Shown: piece by piece, positions 33,257 through 45,372 of the stretch
Position numbering within the stretch: the first letter of the stretch is position 1
Layout: each line of letters begins with the position of its first letter
From: Isoetes taiwanensis
Lineage: Eukaryota > Streptophyta > Lycopodiopsida > Isoetales > Isoetaceae
Length of the DNA stretch: 64,000 nt
Reading direction: 5' to 3'
NCBI GenBank assembly: GCA_021234155.1
Contig: JAJEKV010000015.1
Location: forward strand, 5,529,194 to 5,593,193
The notes under the pieces: generated by a model
The model's input: only the letters and a program-made list of their open reading frames with translations
Told to the model about the DNA's origin: nothing
Databases searched by the model: none
Translations under genes and position numbers: made by a program

Positions 33257-34919
33257 TGTGACGGGCCTGGCCAGTTAACCTCTCGGTAACTGGAGATCCC
33301 ATCAATCTCGACCATTGGATCTACTTAAGCTTAAAAACTTAAGAAATTAACGCATGCATGCTTAGGTAAAGAATTTAATCTTTGTATATACTCTAAGGTC
33401 CCAAAGATATACTTGCCATTGCTTAGCAATAACCCCGCACAACAATGAATGTTCTTAACAATTATAGCTTCAAGCCAATATATAATGATAATAGTAAACA
33501 AGTTATTTAACTGGCAATCCACACTTCTACTCTCGTCTTCCCGAAGCTTGACTACTTTCTAGAGCATCTCGCACCTCTGCTTACACCATCAACCACGGGG
33601 TTAGTCACATGGACTAAGTGGGGATCGGGGATCTAGGATGTCTAGCATCAACAATACAAAGCATTAACCTAGAACAACAACCTAGCCTCACCGTAGCCTC
33701 GCCCCTGCAATCCAAGTTACTAGTCCAACAAGCATACCCACAATTGTACCATGAATATCCATTATAAGCATGACCATTGCAACTTAATTCCAATATTCAA
33801 AACCACATATATAATAACCAAGCAATCATAGCATCAACATTGCAACCAATATTCCTCTGGGTCGAAAGCAAGGTCAACTCTACCGACGGGCCAAAGTGAC
33901 ATAGAGGCGGGGGTAACCACGTGTGTACACACCCATCCACAAGGCCCAAAGATTGGAGGACCACTTAATCGTGCATGACGTTGTACCATACGGTACCAAC
34001 GCCCGATGTTCAAATAATACCATTTACATAGCACTGCAATAATCAGCGAAGTCTAGACCATCGCACCTAGACTCCGGCCCCAGAGGTCTATATCAAAGAA
34101 TTATACTACACATAGATCACAAAACTATGAATTCCACCCAATATCAACTAGGCACATTTCCATATCAAATTTACCTTAGAAATTCCATAATTTACACCTC
34201 ATGCAACAAAGGAAGTCCAGTTATACACTCATATAAACATTACTATCTCTACCGTGCAACATGCAATGCCCGGTGCTTAAGCAAAATACAAACTTCACTA
34301 ATATCTTATTACTTTTAACTAGATCAACTTCCTTCAAATTACTACTTATAACCTTAATGACGATGGCTTAACCCTGCTAACTAGTTTATTAATTCCTCGC
34401 AGACCGCTCCCGCCTAGTAATACCCCTAGCATATATTTTCCCTTTGCTAATTTAGTTATTTCCAAGGGTTTAGATATACAACTAGCTACCTTGTTAAACT
34501 ACACATCACATAATCATAAACACCAGAAAACCCCAGGTGTAAGGCTTGATCCCCACCTGGAAATCCTGCTTGCTTCTTCTCTCGAGACTCCCAAAGAACG
34601 CCCTGGATCTCTCGCAGACGCGAACTCGCTCCTTCAGCAATCCATCTACAATCTATCTCCTTCCGAATGCTTCACCATCACATAAAAGACTTCTTTCCCA
34701 TGGAAAACTCCTTCCCCAGAAATCAAGAATAATATTGTTGCGCTTATATAACCTAGCAATGCCCTTGCATGCATGTATGCACACACTGCATGCATGGACA
34801 CATTGCATGCATGTATTCCTAGCACATAATCATTTATTTTACCATTGAAAATGCACTCTTATATAATGGCAACGTTACTTACATCTTAATGTGGGTGCTA
34901 GGTTGCTAGGTCCGTTACA
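33257..34919 (-). repeat. 3' LTR (element orientation)
   Basis: TG...CA termini and near-identity with 37095-38745. The apparent 63-100 codon frames in it recur in the other LTR and are not genes. Confidence 0.85.
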
Positions 34920-37078
34920 GTCTCCCCTCCAAAAATTCAACCCATGTCCTCATGGGTGCATCTTAGAGCACTCATGAAAAATCTAGTTTGTATCTCCCTT
35001 TGTGACATCTTCCTTGGAACAAACCCAACCATTGATCTAAAAGTAATTTTTATAGTCTGCCTCCTTAATTCCTCGGGTCTCTTCCCTTTATGCCTTCACA
35101 TCTTAATAGCATACTCCCAAATGAATACAATTTTGTCCCTTAGAACTGACCCATCTTTGTCAAACACAATTGCTTAGCCTTCCAATCCAAGATGATGCCT
35201 CTCCAAACTTGAAAGTTCAAAGCTAGCTTCATACAAGTAATTTAAGCTAAAGGAAAGACACATATTAGATAGCTCCGATGCACGACCTTTCTAACATTCA
35301 ATTTAACATACTGCCGAGTCTAGAACTAACTCAAATATTATAACTATACTCTATGCATCAGAAAGAGGAACATACATATTCAAATCAATTAATAAACGTA
35401 ATGCAATTAATGCAACTTTTCATAAAGAAGGTACGTGCCATAGAAAAAAAACCCCACCATTCCAAAGAGATACTCAGGTCGAACTAGATATGTAATCTCT
35501 CGAGACTTCTTGGGTGGCCAAATCCAAAAAGTAACAAGTTTAAATGCATAATCAAGTCCCCACCGGGTATCGATAGCTAGGTAACATACTTAAGTTGATA
35601 CAAGGGATCCCATAAGAATTATAACCCATGGTACAGAGAATTCCTCTACGAGTTCATCCAATGACATTGAAGTATCCTAGGCTATACACTTGACCTCTAT
35701 ATTTAGCCTACTTCCATGCATATTACTCCATCACACTGGTTAGCCTTTCAACAAGATTTTATAGGCATCAATTGCCGTTAATTTCAATGAAACTCTTACT
35801 TCATGTATTTCGCTCACAACTTCAATCCTTTGACTATATCCTTAATCAACTAATGCAATCACCATCCCTCCTTTGATCTACAATCACTTTTAGCATGCCA
35901 AATAATTATTTATACATGGAAGCACCATTACTAGATGTGCTTACAACTCTTCTATTACATTCTAAGATTTTCAAAAATGGCACTTCCCCATGTCTATACA
36001 TTCCCCTCTGCCTTTTATCTCATGTCTGGGCTTTATCTGACAACTCTTTCATTCAACTTCATGGTTTACCTACTACCACAATTAAATATGTTATTCCTCT
36101 ATTCATCGTCTCCTTCTTCCTTATCCATAAGATGGATAACATTGTTCAATCTTGGCCAATCAATTCTTCAATCTGCCATAATTTAAGTGGATATCATTCT
36201 CTAAATATAAATGCATAACCTGACCACTTTGTTCCATTAAATGCTTTCTTATACTCCAAGAATTTTTTTTTTCAAGGCCAAGAACTTTTTCAAGGCTTTC
36301 ACCGACTATTCTAGCCATAACCCTAAGGCTAACAAGTTTATAGACCTCAAGTAGGACCATGATGTAATCATGACATTTCCTTCTACGCCACAAATCGCTA
36401 TTTACACATGAGCTTCAATCCAACTATCATGTCAATCTTATTTCATAACCATATCTAAGCATTCTCAAAATTTGTCTTATAACCACCGTGTTATAACCTT
36501 ATCCAACCATAGCCTGAATGCTATCAACTTAGAAACTTATTGTTATTTTACCACTGGATATCAATATATGGATTCTGCCTGGTTTTCTCAATTTTAGCTT
36601 CAAAAGAATGCACCTAACATCACATCAAGAATCTTATTCATCCGATATAGTGAGATGAACCTTCCTTGAATATCATAGGCATTATATATCATGCAATCGC
36701 TTATTCTAAATTTTCTTGCCACCGAGTATACTACTACGAGATCACATCTACATTATAAGAAGTGGTTATTAAAGTGAAACGCAATACCTGTAACTTAATC
36801 TCCCTCAAGCATCACTTCCATGTTATGCACACATTGGCAACCCTAAATAAAAGTTAGCCCCTTGATGACATACATTTTCTAGCTTATCTGCTTTGCAGGA
36901 TAGAAACTCAACCAAGATTATAGAAATACCATGTAATCAATTTCATATACCTTCATAAAACAATCACGCCTCCTCTAAGGCCATCATCTCCACATATATT
37001 CAATTGAATACTATTAGCATAATCCAAAAACCTCAACTTGAATCTAGACTTCGCTATCATACATCCAAGGATCCAACT

Positions 37079-37094
37079 AGGCTCTGATACCAAC
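37079..37094 (-). promoter_or_regulatory. Primer-binding site, initiator tRNA-Met
   Basis: The minus strand reads GTTGGTATCAGAGCCT directly after the LTR. TGGTATCAGAGC is the standard complement of plant initiator tRNA-Met used by LTR elements. Confidence 0.85.
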
Positions 37095-38745
37095 TGTGAC
37101 GGGCCTGGCCAGTTAACCTCTCGGTAACTGGAGATCCCATCAATCTCGACCATTGGATCTACTTAAGCTTAAAAACTTAAGAAATTAATGCATGCATGCT
37201 TAGGTAAAGAATTTAATCTTTGTATATACTCTAAGGTCCCAAAGATACACTTGCCATTGCTTAGCAATAAGCCCGCACAACAATGAATGTTCTTAACAAT
37301 TATAGCTTCAAGCCAATATATAATGATAATAGTAAACAAGTTATTTAACTGGCAATCCACACTTCTACTCTCGTCTTCCCGAAGCTTGACTACTTTCTAG
37401 AGCATCTCGCACCTCTGCTTACACCATCAACCACGGGGTTAGTCACATGGACTAAGTGGGGATCGGGGATCTAGGATGTCTAGCATCAACAATACAAAGC
37501 ATTAACCTAGAACAACAACCTAGCCTCACCGTAGCCTCGCCCCTGCAATCCAAGTTACTAGTCCAACAAGCAGACCCACAATTGTACCATGAATATCCAT
37601 TATAAGCATGACCATTGCAACTTAATTCCAATATTCAAAACCACATATATAATAACCAAGCAATCATAGCATCAACATTGCAACCAATATTCCTCTGGGT
37701 CTGAGCAAGGTCAACTCGGCTGATCAGGCCAGTGACATAGAGGCGGGGTAACCACGTGTGTACACACCCATCCACGCTGCGTCCAGCATTGGAGGACCAC
37801 TTAACTGTGCATGACGTTGTACCATACGGTACCAACGCCCGATGTTCAAATAATACCATTTACATAGCACTGTGCAATAACCGCGAGTCTAGACCATCGC
37901 ACCTAGACTCCGGCCCCAGAGGTCTATATCAAAGAATTATACTACACATAGATCACAAAACTATGAATTCCACCCAATATCAACTAGGCACATTTCCATA
38001 TCAAATTTACCTTAGAAATTCCATAATTTACACCTCATGCAACAAAGGAAGTCCAGTTATACACTCGTATAAACATTACTATCTCTACCGTGCAACATGC
38101 AATGCCCGGTGCTTAAGCAAAATACAAACTTCACTAATATCTTATTACTTTTAACTAGATCAACTTCCTTCAAATTACTACTTATAACCTTAATGACGAT
38201 GGCTTAACCCTGCTAACTAGTTTATTAATTCCTGCACCCGTTCCCAGCTAGTAATACCCCTAGCATATATTTTCCCTTTGCTAATTTAGTTATTTCCAAG
38301 GGTTTAGATATACAACTAGCTACCTTGTTAAACTACACATCACGTAATCATAAACACCAGAAAACCCCAGGTGTAAGGCTTGATCCCCACCTGGAAATCC
38401 TGCTTGCTTCTTCTGCACTCCCAGCAACGCTCCCAGATCTCTGCACGCAACTCGCTCCTTCAGCAATCCATCTGCAATCTATCTCCTTCCGAATGCTTCA
38501 CCATCACATAAAAGACTTCTTTCCCATGGAAAACTCCTTCCCCAGAAATCAAGAATAATATTGTTGCGCTTATATAACCTAGCAATGCCCTTGCATGCAT
38601 GTATGCACACACTGCATGCATGGACACATTGCATGCATGTATTCCTAGCACTTAATCATTTATTTTACCATTGAAAATGCACTCTTATATAATGGCAACG
38701 TTACTTACATCTTAATGTGGGTGCTAGGTTGCTAGGTCCGTTACA
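37095..38745 (-). repeat. 5' LTR (element orientation)
   Basis: Partner of 33257-34919. The initiator-Met primer site adjoins its inner edge at 37094. Confidence 0.85.
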
Positions 38746-41700
38746 AAAATTGCAGGGCTGACTTTAAAAAAGTAGTCGGAAACTCCCTCTAACTCAAATA
38801 ACAGCTAAGGTGCTCCACAAAAACCACCAAACAACCACAATTTTATCTAAAATGTACGAATGCACATGCGTAACGTTAAAATACTAAAATTACTACCTTT
38901 TATTATCCTCTATGTCCCATCATCAGAAAAAATATTGCTATGTCATTTTTTGGGGTACATTGAAATGAACTTTGAATTCACTAATTTGATTCATGTTCAG
39001 TTCTTAAATCCCATCAATGCCCTCGTACCATGCAATAATGTGAAGCCTGTTTAAACGTGTGTTTGTTTGGAAAAAATGTGTTGTTGGGTTGCTATCGTTT
39101 TACGTGGTACTCCAGTCCAGTTGCAAGTCCGCTGTTATGGCATGTAAGGCTTCCTGGTATGGCAGCTAGTTGAAACTCCCTTCAATGCACTGTTCTATAC
39201 CATAGAAGTCAATTCCTGAAAGTAGCATTTGCCAGTATCATATTTGTGAAACATTTCCTAGAAATACATAAAACACGACGGATTTTTCATTCTTACTACA
39301 TGGACCATGGATGAGAATCCAACAAGGGGCCTAAATCGATCCACCAACAGTCCATATAAACACCGCAATGCTTGTATTCAAGTTATATGATTGCAGTAGC
39401 TGCAGCCTTCCTAGCTTTAAACCTCAACAGCCTAGTTGTAAAGGTCACAGTATTGCAACCAGGCCAGCCCACTGCAAGTGCCTAATTCAGCTGCCTAGCA
39501 ATGAGAATCATGCCACACCGTATGTACATTAACTGATCGTGGGTCTAAAATTTTCATCCAGTAATTTTGCCAAACCTTTGACTGCACAGGCTTTCTTTTG
39601 TTTCTAAAAGAACACTAAAATGCTACATGCACTGCCTTCGTATTCAGCATATAAGCACAAGTAACTGCGATGTGCCCCTGCTAACCACCTTTAAAACAAA
39701 AAGAAAAACCTTGAAAGAATGGTTATCCCAAGCTATAAAATGCTATAATGCTAATATGGGACCTAAAATAGTGACTATCATTTGGCTGTGCATTCAATCT
39801 TGGGTGAGAAATCACATCGAAAAATGCTGATATGGGACCTAGAATAGTGACTGATCATTCGGCTGTGCATTCAATCTCGGGCGAGAAATCACATGGGAGT
39901 TCAAGACCAGTTGCAATTTTGCATTCATTGGTTAGCAACCGTTCTACTCTTTTGGCCCAAAGACTTCCTCACGTTTATAAATCATACCATTGACTTTGAA
40001 AGAAAGACAAATTGGTGCATTATTTCTCTAGTACGGATTGAACAGAAGAATCACTAACAAGATAAGATCAAACCCTGGTTATAAAAATTGCGTGCTGCTG
40101 CCGCCATTGGCACCTTGATGAGATCAAAGACCCATAATGCCTCCATGAGAAGATCCAAAAAAATCTATACTTATCACGAGATTCCTTTGTATACTTTGTG
40201 CATGGCAATCAAAGTTCTAGGAAACAAGGAGATTTCCTTGATTCTCATGCCAAACTGTCTGCATCTTGACAAGGCCAAAAAAAGGCCCACACTCGTGGTA
40301 TGGAAGATTTGTTAGATAGATTCAGAAAGACTTATATAGAAGATTTGTTAAAAAGATTCAGAAAGATTTAGGTTCATGTGATGACTCTGACCCTACATTC
40401 ATGTTACAAAAGAGTCCAGATCCAAAGGAAAAAGGCAAATTCTCAGCATTCTAGGAAACCCCACGGCAACTGGACAAGAGTGGGGGCAAAGCATATGCAA
40501 ACTGGGACGTGAGGTGAAGACCATATATGTAGAACATGACTGATTGCATGAATACGCTAATTTAGACTTGCAAATTGCTAATGATATGTGAAAGTGGGGG
40601 CATCCCCATTAAAAACTTTAGACAGAAGTGGGGGCAAAACAAGCTTAAAATTTGGCAAGGTACGCACCTTGAAGTCTGGCAAGTGACTGAATGCATGAAT
40701 ACGCTAATCTAGACTTGCAAATTGCTAATGATAAGTGAAAGTGGGGGCATCCCCATTAAAAACATTAGACAGAAGTGGGGGCAAAACAAGCTTAAAATTT
40801 GGCAAGGTACGCACCTTGAAGTTGGCAAGTGCCAAGAAGGTGGGGCAAAAAACCTTTACAGAATAGAAGCAAGTATGTTGCAGACTGGAATGCAAATTGA
40901 AAGCATCATGTGGCGAGAAGGATTTAAGGGGATTCTGTGGCCCCTCCAAAATCACAAACAAACAATATGAAGCTCCATATGAAATTTAAGTCTAGAATCT
41001 GCGGAGATACGGTGGCTAAGAATACGGCGGCGCCTCCAGAACTTGCGGCGCTATAGTAAAAGCTATAGCAAATGAATTGAATTGAATTAAATTGAAACAG
41101 GGATGCTGATTGCACACTGCTGAAACAGCCATATGTAAGGCCCCATCAGAGGAGACAAACGAGCGGCTCGAGTTGGTAATAAACTGTGAAAGAGACAAAA
41201 TTGGAAGAAAAACAAGGAAAGGTAGGGTTAGAGAAGATCATACCTCGAAACAACAAAAATTCGGCATATGGGTCTGCTGGATGAAAGACAAAAACGACGA
41301 TTTGGGAGGAGAAATGTCGTTAGGAAACGCGTAGGCTTATGCGGATCCAGGAAGAGGCCATGGCGATGGCGCCCACACAGGGCGGAGGGACTGTCTGCGT
41401 CGAATGGAAAAGCCCTAATTCAATGCGGGGGGCCTGCCACGTGGGGGGTGGCCGCTGACATGGACAGTCGGTCCTGCCTGGCATATCTCAAGATGCCATT
41501 ATCTGTCCATGGTCATATTTCACGTGCCCTCTTTTGTCCAGCCCAATCCCCTCCTCCTCCTTCACGTGCCTGCCTTGTGTGTTATCCCTCAACATAAGTA
41601 GTTCCTATCCTATTTGCCCTTGGACATTATGTCATCTCACCATCCCATTTAATAGGCTTCCAAATCCTCACTCCCTTTCATGCCCCAACGGATTCTGCAT

Positions 41701-43082
41701 ATACGACGTTCCTTTCTTTCTCTCGCGTTCTTTTCCCTCAGTTGTTTTCTGTGGACCCTTATATTGTCAAAGATTCCCATATCCCAGGTCATTATCTTTT
41801 GTTTCTCAAGCAGTCCTGCCCAAACTAGTGGTGCAAAATATCCATTCGTTAATACAACCAAGATTCTTATAAAGAACAACAACGAACCAATGCAGTCTGC
41901 TTGACCCTTGTCCCCGCAATAAGGGACAAATAACTTATCTCGCAGAGAGAAATAGTGAATAGTTCTCTCTGGGCTGAAGGATTCAAACCTTCAAGCTAGA
42001 TCGGCCTCACCAGACTACCAGACTCTATTTTCTTTACAAAGATTCTCTTTCTCTATTAGAAGCAAGAAATGGAACTTCTATCTACAGCCGTCGGACATGC
42101 CTAAACTTCTGAGCAATCTGAGCTAAACGGAGCTTCTGGTTGGATTCTGATGAAGTTCTTACCACAAAAACCTCCAGGGCATGTCGGCGTCTAATCAGAA
42201 GAAACCATAGTCAACCAGACCGCAAGGATGGCATGTAGAAGCAAACCTTCAGAAGCATGAAAAAGAAGGCCATGCTTCTCCCTAAAATATTAGGCATGCC
42301 AGTATCAGCATTATATGAATTCAAATACGTACAAAATTAGGAAGCTTAGCCTTACTCTTCAATTTTATACCCCACAAAATGCCAAAAAGAGGTTGTGGAA
42401 ACTTAATTGCCAGATTTTATACAAAAACTTAAAATTCTCAACAATTTTTTCGCTGCAGGAAAAAACTCGAACCAGGTGAGGATTTTAACCAAAAATTAAG
42501 GAGAATAACCCTTGGTTTTCGATGTTGTCTCATAGTTGTTCCTTAGTTTCTCCTTTTTCCCTTGTGCATCAATAGTGGACCAATTAAGAATAGCCCTTTA
42601 ACCAGTAAAACATAGTTTCATAATAAATCTCCTATAAATAAAAGTTGTAGAAGGCCATGTTCAAGTACTGAAAATTGTCACCGCTAATTTTCCCTTTCCT
42701 TTTTTTTTTTTTTTTCCTTTTTTCTTGTTTTAGTTGGATTAGTGTTCATATAATGCAATCTTGGTTCAGGATTTTTTTTTTTCCTTAGCTTGACCATTAC
42801 ATTTCCTGTTACTCTAAACCTAGTCAATAAGCTATAATACTCAGCCTTCCATTCTGCCAAAAATACCAAGAAAACTCCCTATTTTCAGAAGGAAAAGTTC
42901 CCGCGGTTCTAAGAAAGTCTGAAATATGATTGAAGGTTTATGAGGGTTATGAATTCATTTACAAATAATAGGAATTAAGGCTTTAAATTACAAGGTTCAT
43001 TTCCCTTAATAGAAACTATAAAGACATCTTCATTTCGCCTTATAAATTCATTGGCTTCCTTAGAATCGACAACATTATAACA
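38746..43082. other. Intergenic with local tandem duplications, no gene supported
   Basis: A ~73-base unit is duplicated at 39751-39895 (GATATGGGACCTAGAATAGT phrase). A ~146-base unit is duplicated at 40540-40830 (AAAGTGGGGGCATCCCCATT). A GC-rich block at 41320-41590 has three CACGTG G-boxes (41438, 41521, 41563) but no gene I can defend beside it. The rest is AT-rich and featureless. Confidence 0.4.
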
Positions 43083-43240
43083 CCCCCCCCCCCCTTTTTT
43101 TAATGGACGACAAACTTTATAAAAACTCCAAGCCAAAAGCCAGATACAAATGCACAGGTGGGAATAACATCTCAAAGGATAATCATGATCCACTGAGTAG
43201 AATCATCAGCCTATGCATAGGACAACACACTCAAATGGAA

Positions 43241-45191
43241 GGAAGGAAGGAGAGTGAGGAGATGGGCGCTCGTGAGTATGGCGCTTAGGGTTGCCAGCGT
43301 CTGTTCTTGTAACTTGAGCATCAGGACTCCATTTTCGATGATCTTTAGTTCGTTGGAAAGCTTATTCCGAGAGCTTTCTATCAGTATAAATTTTATTAGG
43401 GTTTGCTATCAGGTTGGTGGCCGGATTTGGGCCTGTGTGATTTCGGCCACTTTTAGTAGAGATGGGGAAGACAGATATTGCTCCAGCTTCTAAGGCTGCG
43501 GCAAAACGGCGTGAAGCTACCGCCAGTTTGGTGATACGTGATCCCCCAGATACGGTGCAAAAAGAGGTAAATAATTCAGTTGAAAGTTCTTTGCCATCGT
43601 TGGTGATTGCTCCAGGGGTTCTTGAAGAAAGGGATTTTCCTCCCTTGCAAGGCGCTGCGAGTAAGGGAGTGGAAGTTAATGGGAATTTGCATCAAACAGG
43701 TACAGAACCCAGTCCTAATGTAGGTGCCCAGCCCCAGGCAAATGATAGTGCTTGGAAGTCATCTGATTCTGTTACAAAAGTTTCATATCAAAGATTTAGT
43801 GATTGGCTTTGTAAAGATATATCTAGTGCATCTAGAAAGGCAAGGGTAGCAACTGCTTTACAGGTATTGTCTGAAGGGAGTAAGGATGAGTTGTCCGCAA
43901 TCTTGGACACATTAAAAGCTCGACAGACTCAGCTTCAACAACAATTGCCTCCAGATGATATGTTTTACCAGTCTGACTGTCAGGATGCAGTGAAAGCTTC
44001 TAGTATTCCTGTGGTTGAGGTGGACCATCAAGCTCATATTAAGTGTGCTGAGAACCTATCCTCATGTGCAGCCCTTGGTTATTTTACTGGTGGCTATTTG
44101 GATTTTTCACGGTTTCGTATTTGGTTATCTCGGCTTTTGAGACGCCTTCAGCTTCCTCCTTTTCAATCCATCAAGTTGTTGGCGAAAAACTTTGTTCTTA
44201 TTATGTTTGAAAGTAGTGATGCAGTGGACTCTTTGGTATCAAGAGGGATTGATCCACTTGGTGGGGAGTATATGATGTATCAGTATTACTCTCCTGGTTT
44301 TACACCAGATATGGTTTTCGCGCATTAAAGATGCCTTGTTGGTTCTCGATACCTAATCGTCCTCCTGATCTAATGACCCATCAATTTCTAGTTGCAATTG
44401 CAACTGGTCTTGGGGTTCATATCTCACATTCCATCATGAACGGTCCGAGGATTTGTGTCTCAGTGCCAGTGGACTCAGCTTTACCAGATTGTATAGTGGT
44501 GAAAAGTGGGCCTTGGTATAAGAAGTTGGATCTTAAGCTTCTGAATGATCCAGAATTAGCCCGTCTGTTTCCTGACAAGGAGGCTTTTGCTAGCTTTCAT
44601 CGAGGTACTCGTGCATGTCAGGCATCTGTTCAACCTTCTTCTCAGGCTCAAGCTCCCGTTGTTACTTCTTCATCTATTCATGATCAACCTTTACCAGTTG
44701 TGTTGCAGTCCTCATCCATGGAAGATGCTCTAATTCCAGTTCCGACAGTGTCGTCTTTAGCGCCATCATCTGTACCTGTAGTTCATTCTTCTCTCCATGT
44801 TGATGCTTCTTCCTCTCATGTTTCTGAGGTTGTTATGGCTGATGGTCCTAATCTTCTATGCGCAAAAGAGTCATGGCAGCATGTCAATTGGAAGAAGGCG
44901 GCAAGGAAGAAGTCTGTTATGTCACCTCGCGAGGCTATCCCGCCTCGTTCTATTCAGTGGCATGATAATTTGATGTCTGTTGATGATCATCTCGATGTGG
45001 TAGACCATGTTGATTGTGATGAGGCCATTAAACGCCTCAAGGTGGCACAAGGAGTGTGAGTATATACTGTGTATGGGTGGTTTTGCTTAGTAGACTATTT
45101 CGTCCTCTAGGTTTTGAGTCCCATGTCACAGGTCCCTTGTATGTATCTTGATTTTTCTTGATAATAAATTGTCGTCCTTCAAAGAAAAAAA
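43241..45191 (+). mobile_element. ORF1-only non-autonomous retroelement (HAL1-like) with TSD and poly(A)
   Basis: A 1951-base insert lies between perfect 17-bp copies of AACACACTCAAATGGAA (43224-43240 and 45192-45208), a target-site duplication. It ends in an A-rich tail (45181-45191). It carries L1-type ORF1 but no endonuclease or reverse transcriptase. Its last unique bases (ATAAATTGTCGTCCTTC) resemble the 3' end of the L1 LINE it sits in, so that family probably moved it in trans. Intact ends mean it is a complete unit and not a truncated L1. Confidence 0.85.
43462..45059 (+). CDS. L1-type ORF1 protein, DUF4283-like (one frameshift)
   Basis: ORF1 proteins package L1 RNA. The ATG at 43462 opens 288 codons; a one-base shift near 44325 joins them to a further 242 codons (44331-45059), about 530 residues in all. 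Residues ~200-370 match the DUF4283 layout of plant L1 ORF1: YFTGGYLDFSRFRIWLSRLL, FVLIMFESSDAVDSLVSRG and YYSPGFTPDMVF, and after the shift MPCWFSIPNRPPDL, ATGLGVHI and PRICVSVPVD. The rest is Ser/Val-rich and low-complexity. I see no CCHC zinc knuckle, which many plant L1 ORF1 proteins have. With only one lesion over 530 codons the copy is young. Confidence 0.75.
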
Positions 45192-45372
45192 AACACACTC
45201 AAATGGAACTCAAATATCAACTGACGCTTAGCAGGAGCAAGCAAAGAGCAATGATAGGCCTTAGTAATTCTAGCTTGTGCATCCTGGAGGACAACTGCAT
45301 GAGGAATATACAAACCCTGAAATACACACAATCTCCCGCGCTTGCAGATGGACCACAACAACCATCTTGATG

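Larger units (their letters stand above)
33257..38745 (-). mobile_element. Non-autonomous LTR retrotransposon (large LTRs, no gag/pol seen)
   Basis: Two direct repeats, 33257-34919 (1663 bp) and 37095-38745 (1651 bp), begin TGTGACGG and end CCGTTACA. Read on minus, the right copy is the 5' LTR. It is followed one base later by TTGGTATCAGAGCC (37093-37080), the initiator tRNA-Met primer site. The left copy is preceded on minus by the polypurine tract GGAGGGGAGAC. The 2175-bp interior (34920-37094) has no gag or pol motif, so it needed proteins in trans (LARD-like). Flanking 5-mers differ (GAAAC versus AAAAT), so no target duplication is visible. Long stretches of the LTRs are nearly identical, with dense differences in a few clusters. 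Confidence 0.85.

Noticed and set aside
34127-38651. Matching 60-130 codon frames in both large repeats (for example 34127-34318 and 37756-38154)
   Set aside because: They lie inside LTRs, are duplicated for that reason, and show no domain or codon bias.
41965-42030. B-box-like GGTTTGAATCC on minus
   Set aside because: No A box at the right distance and no stems.
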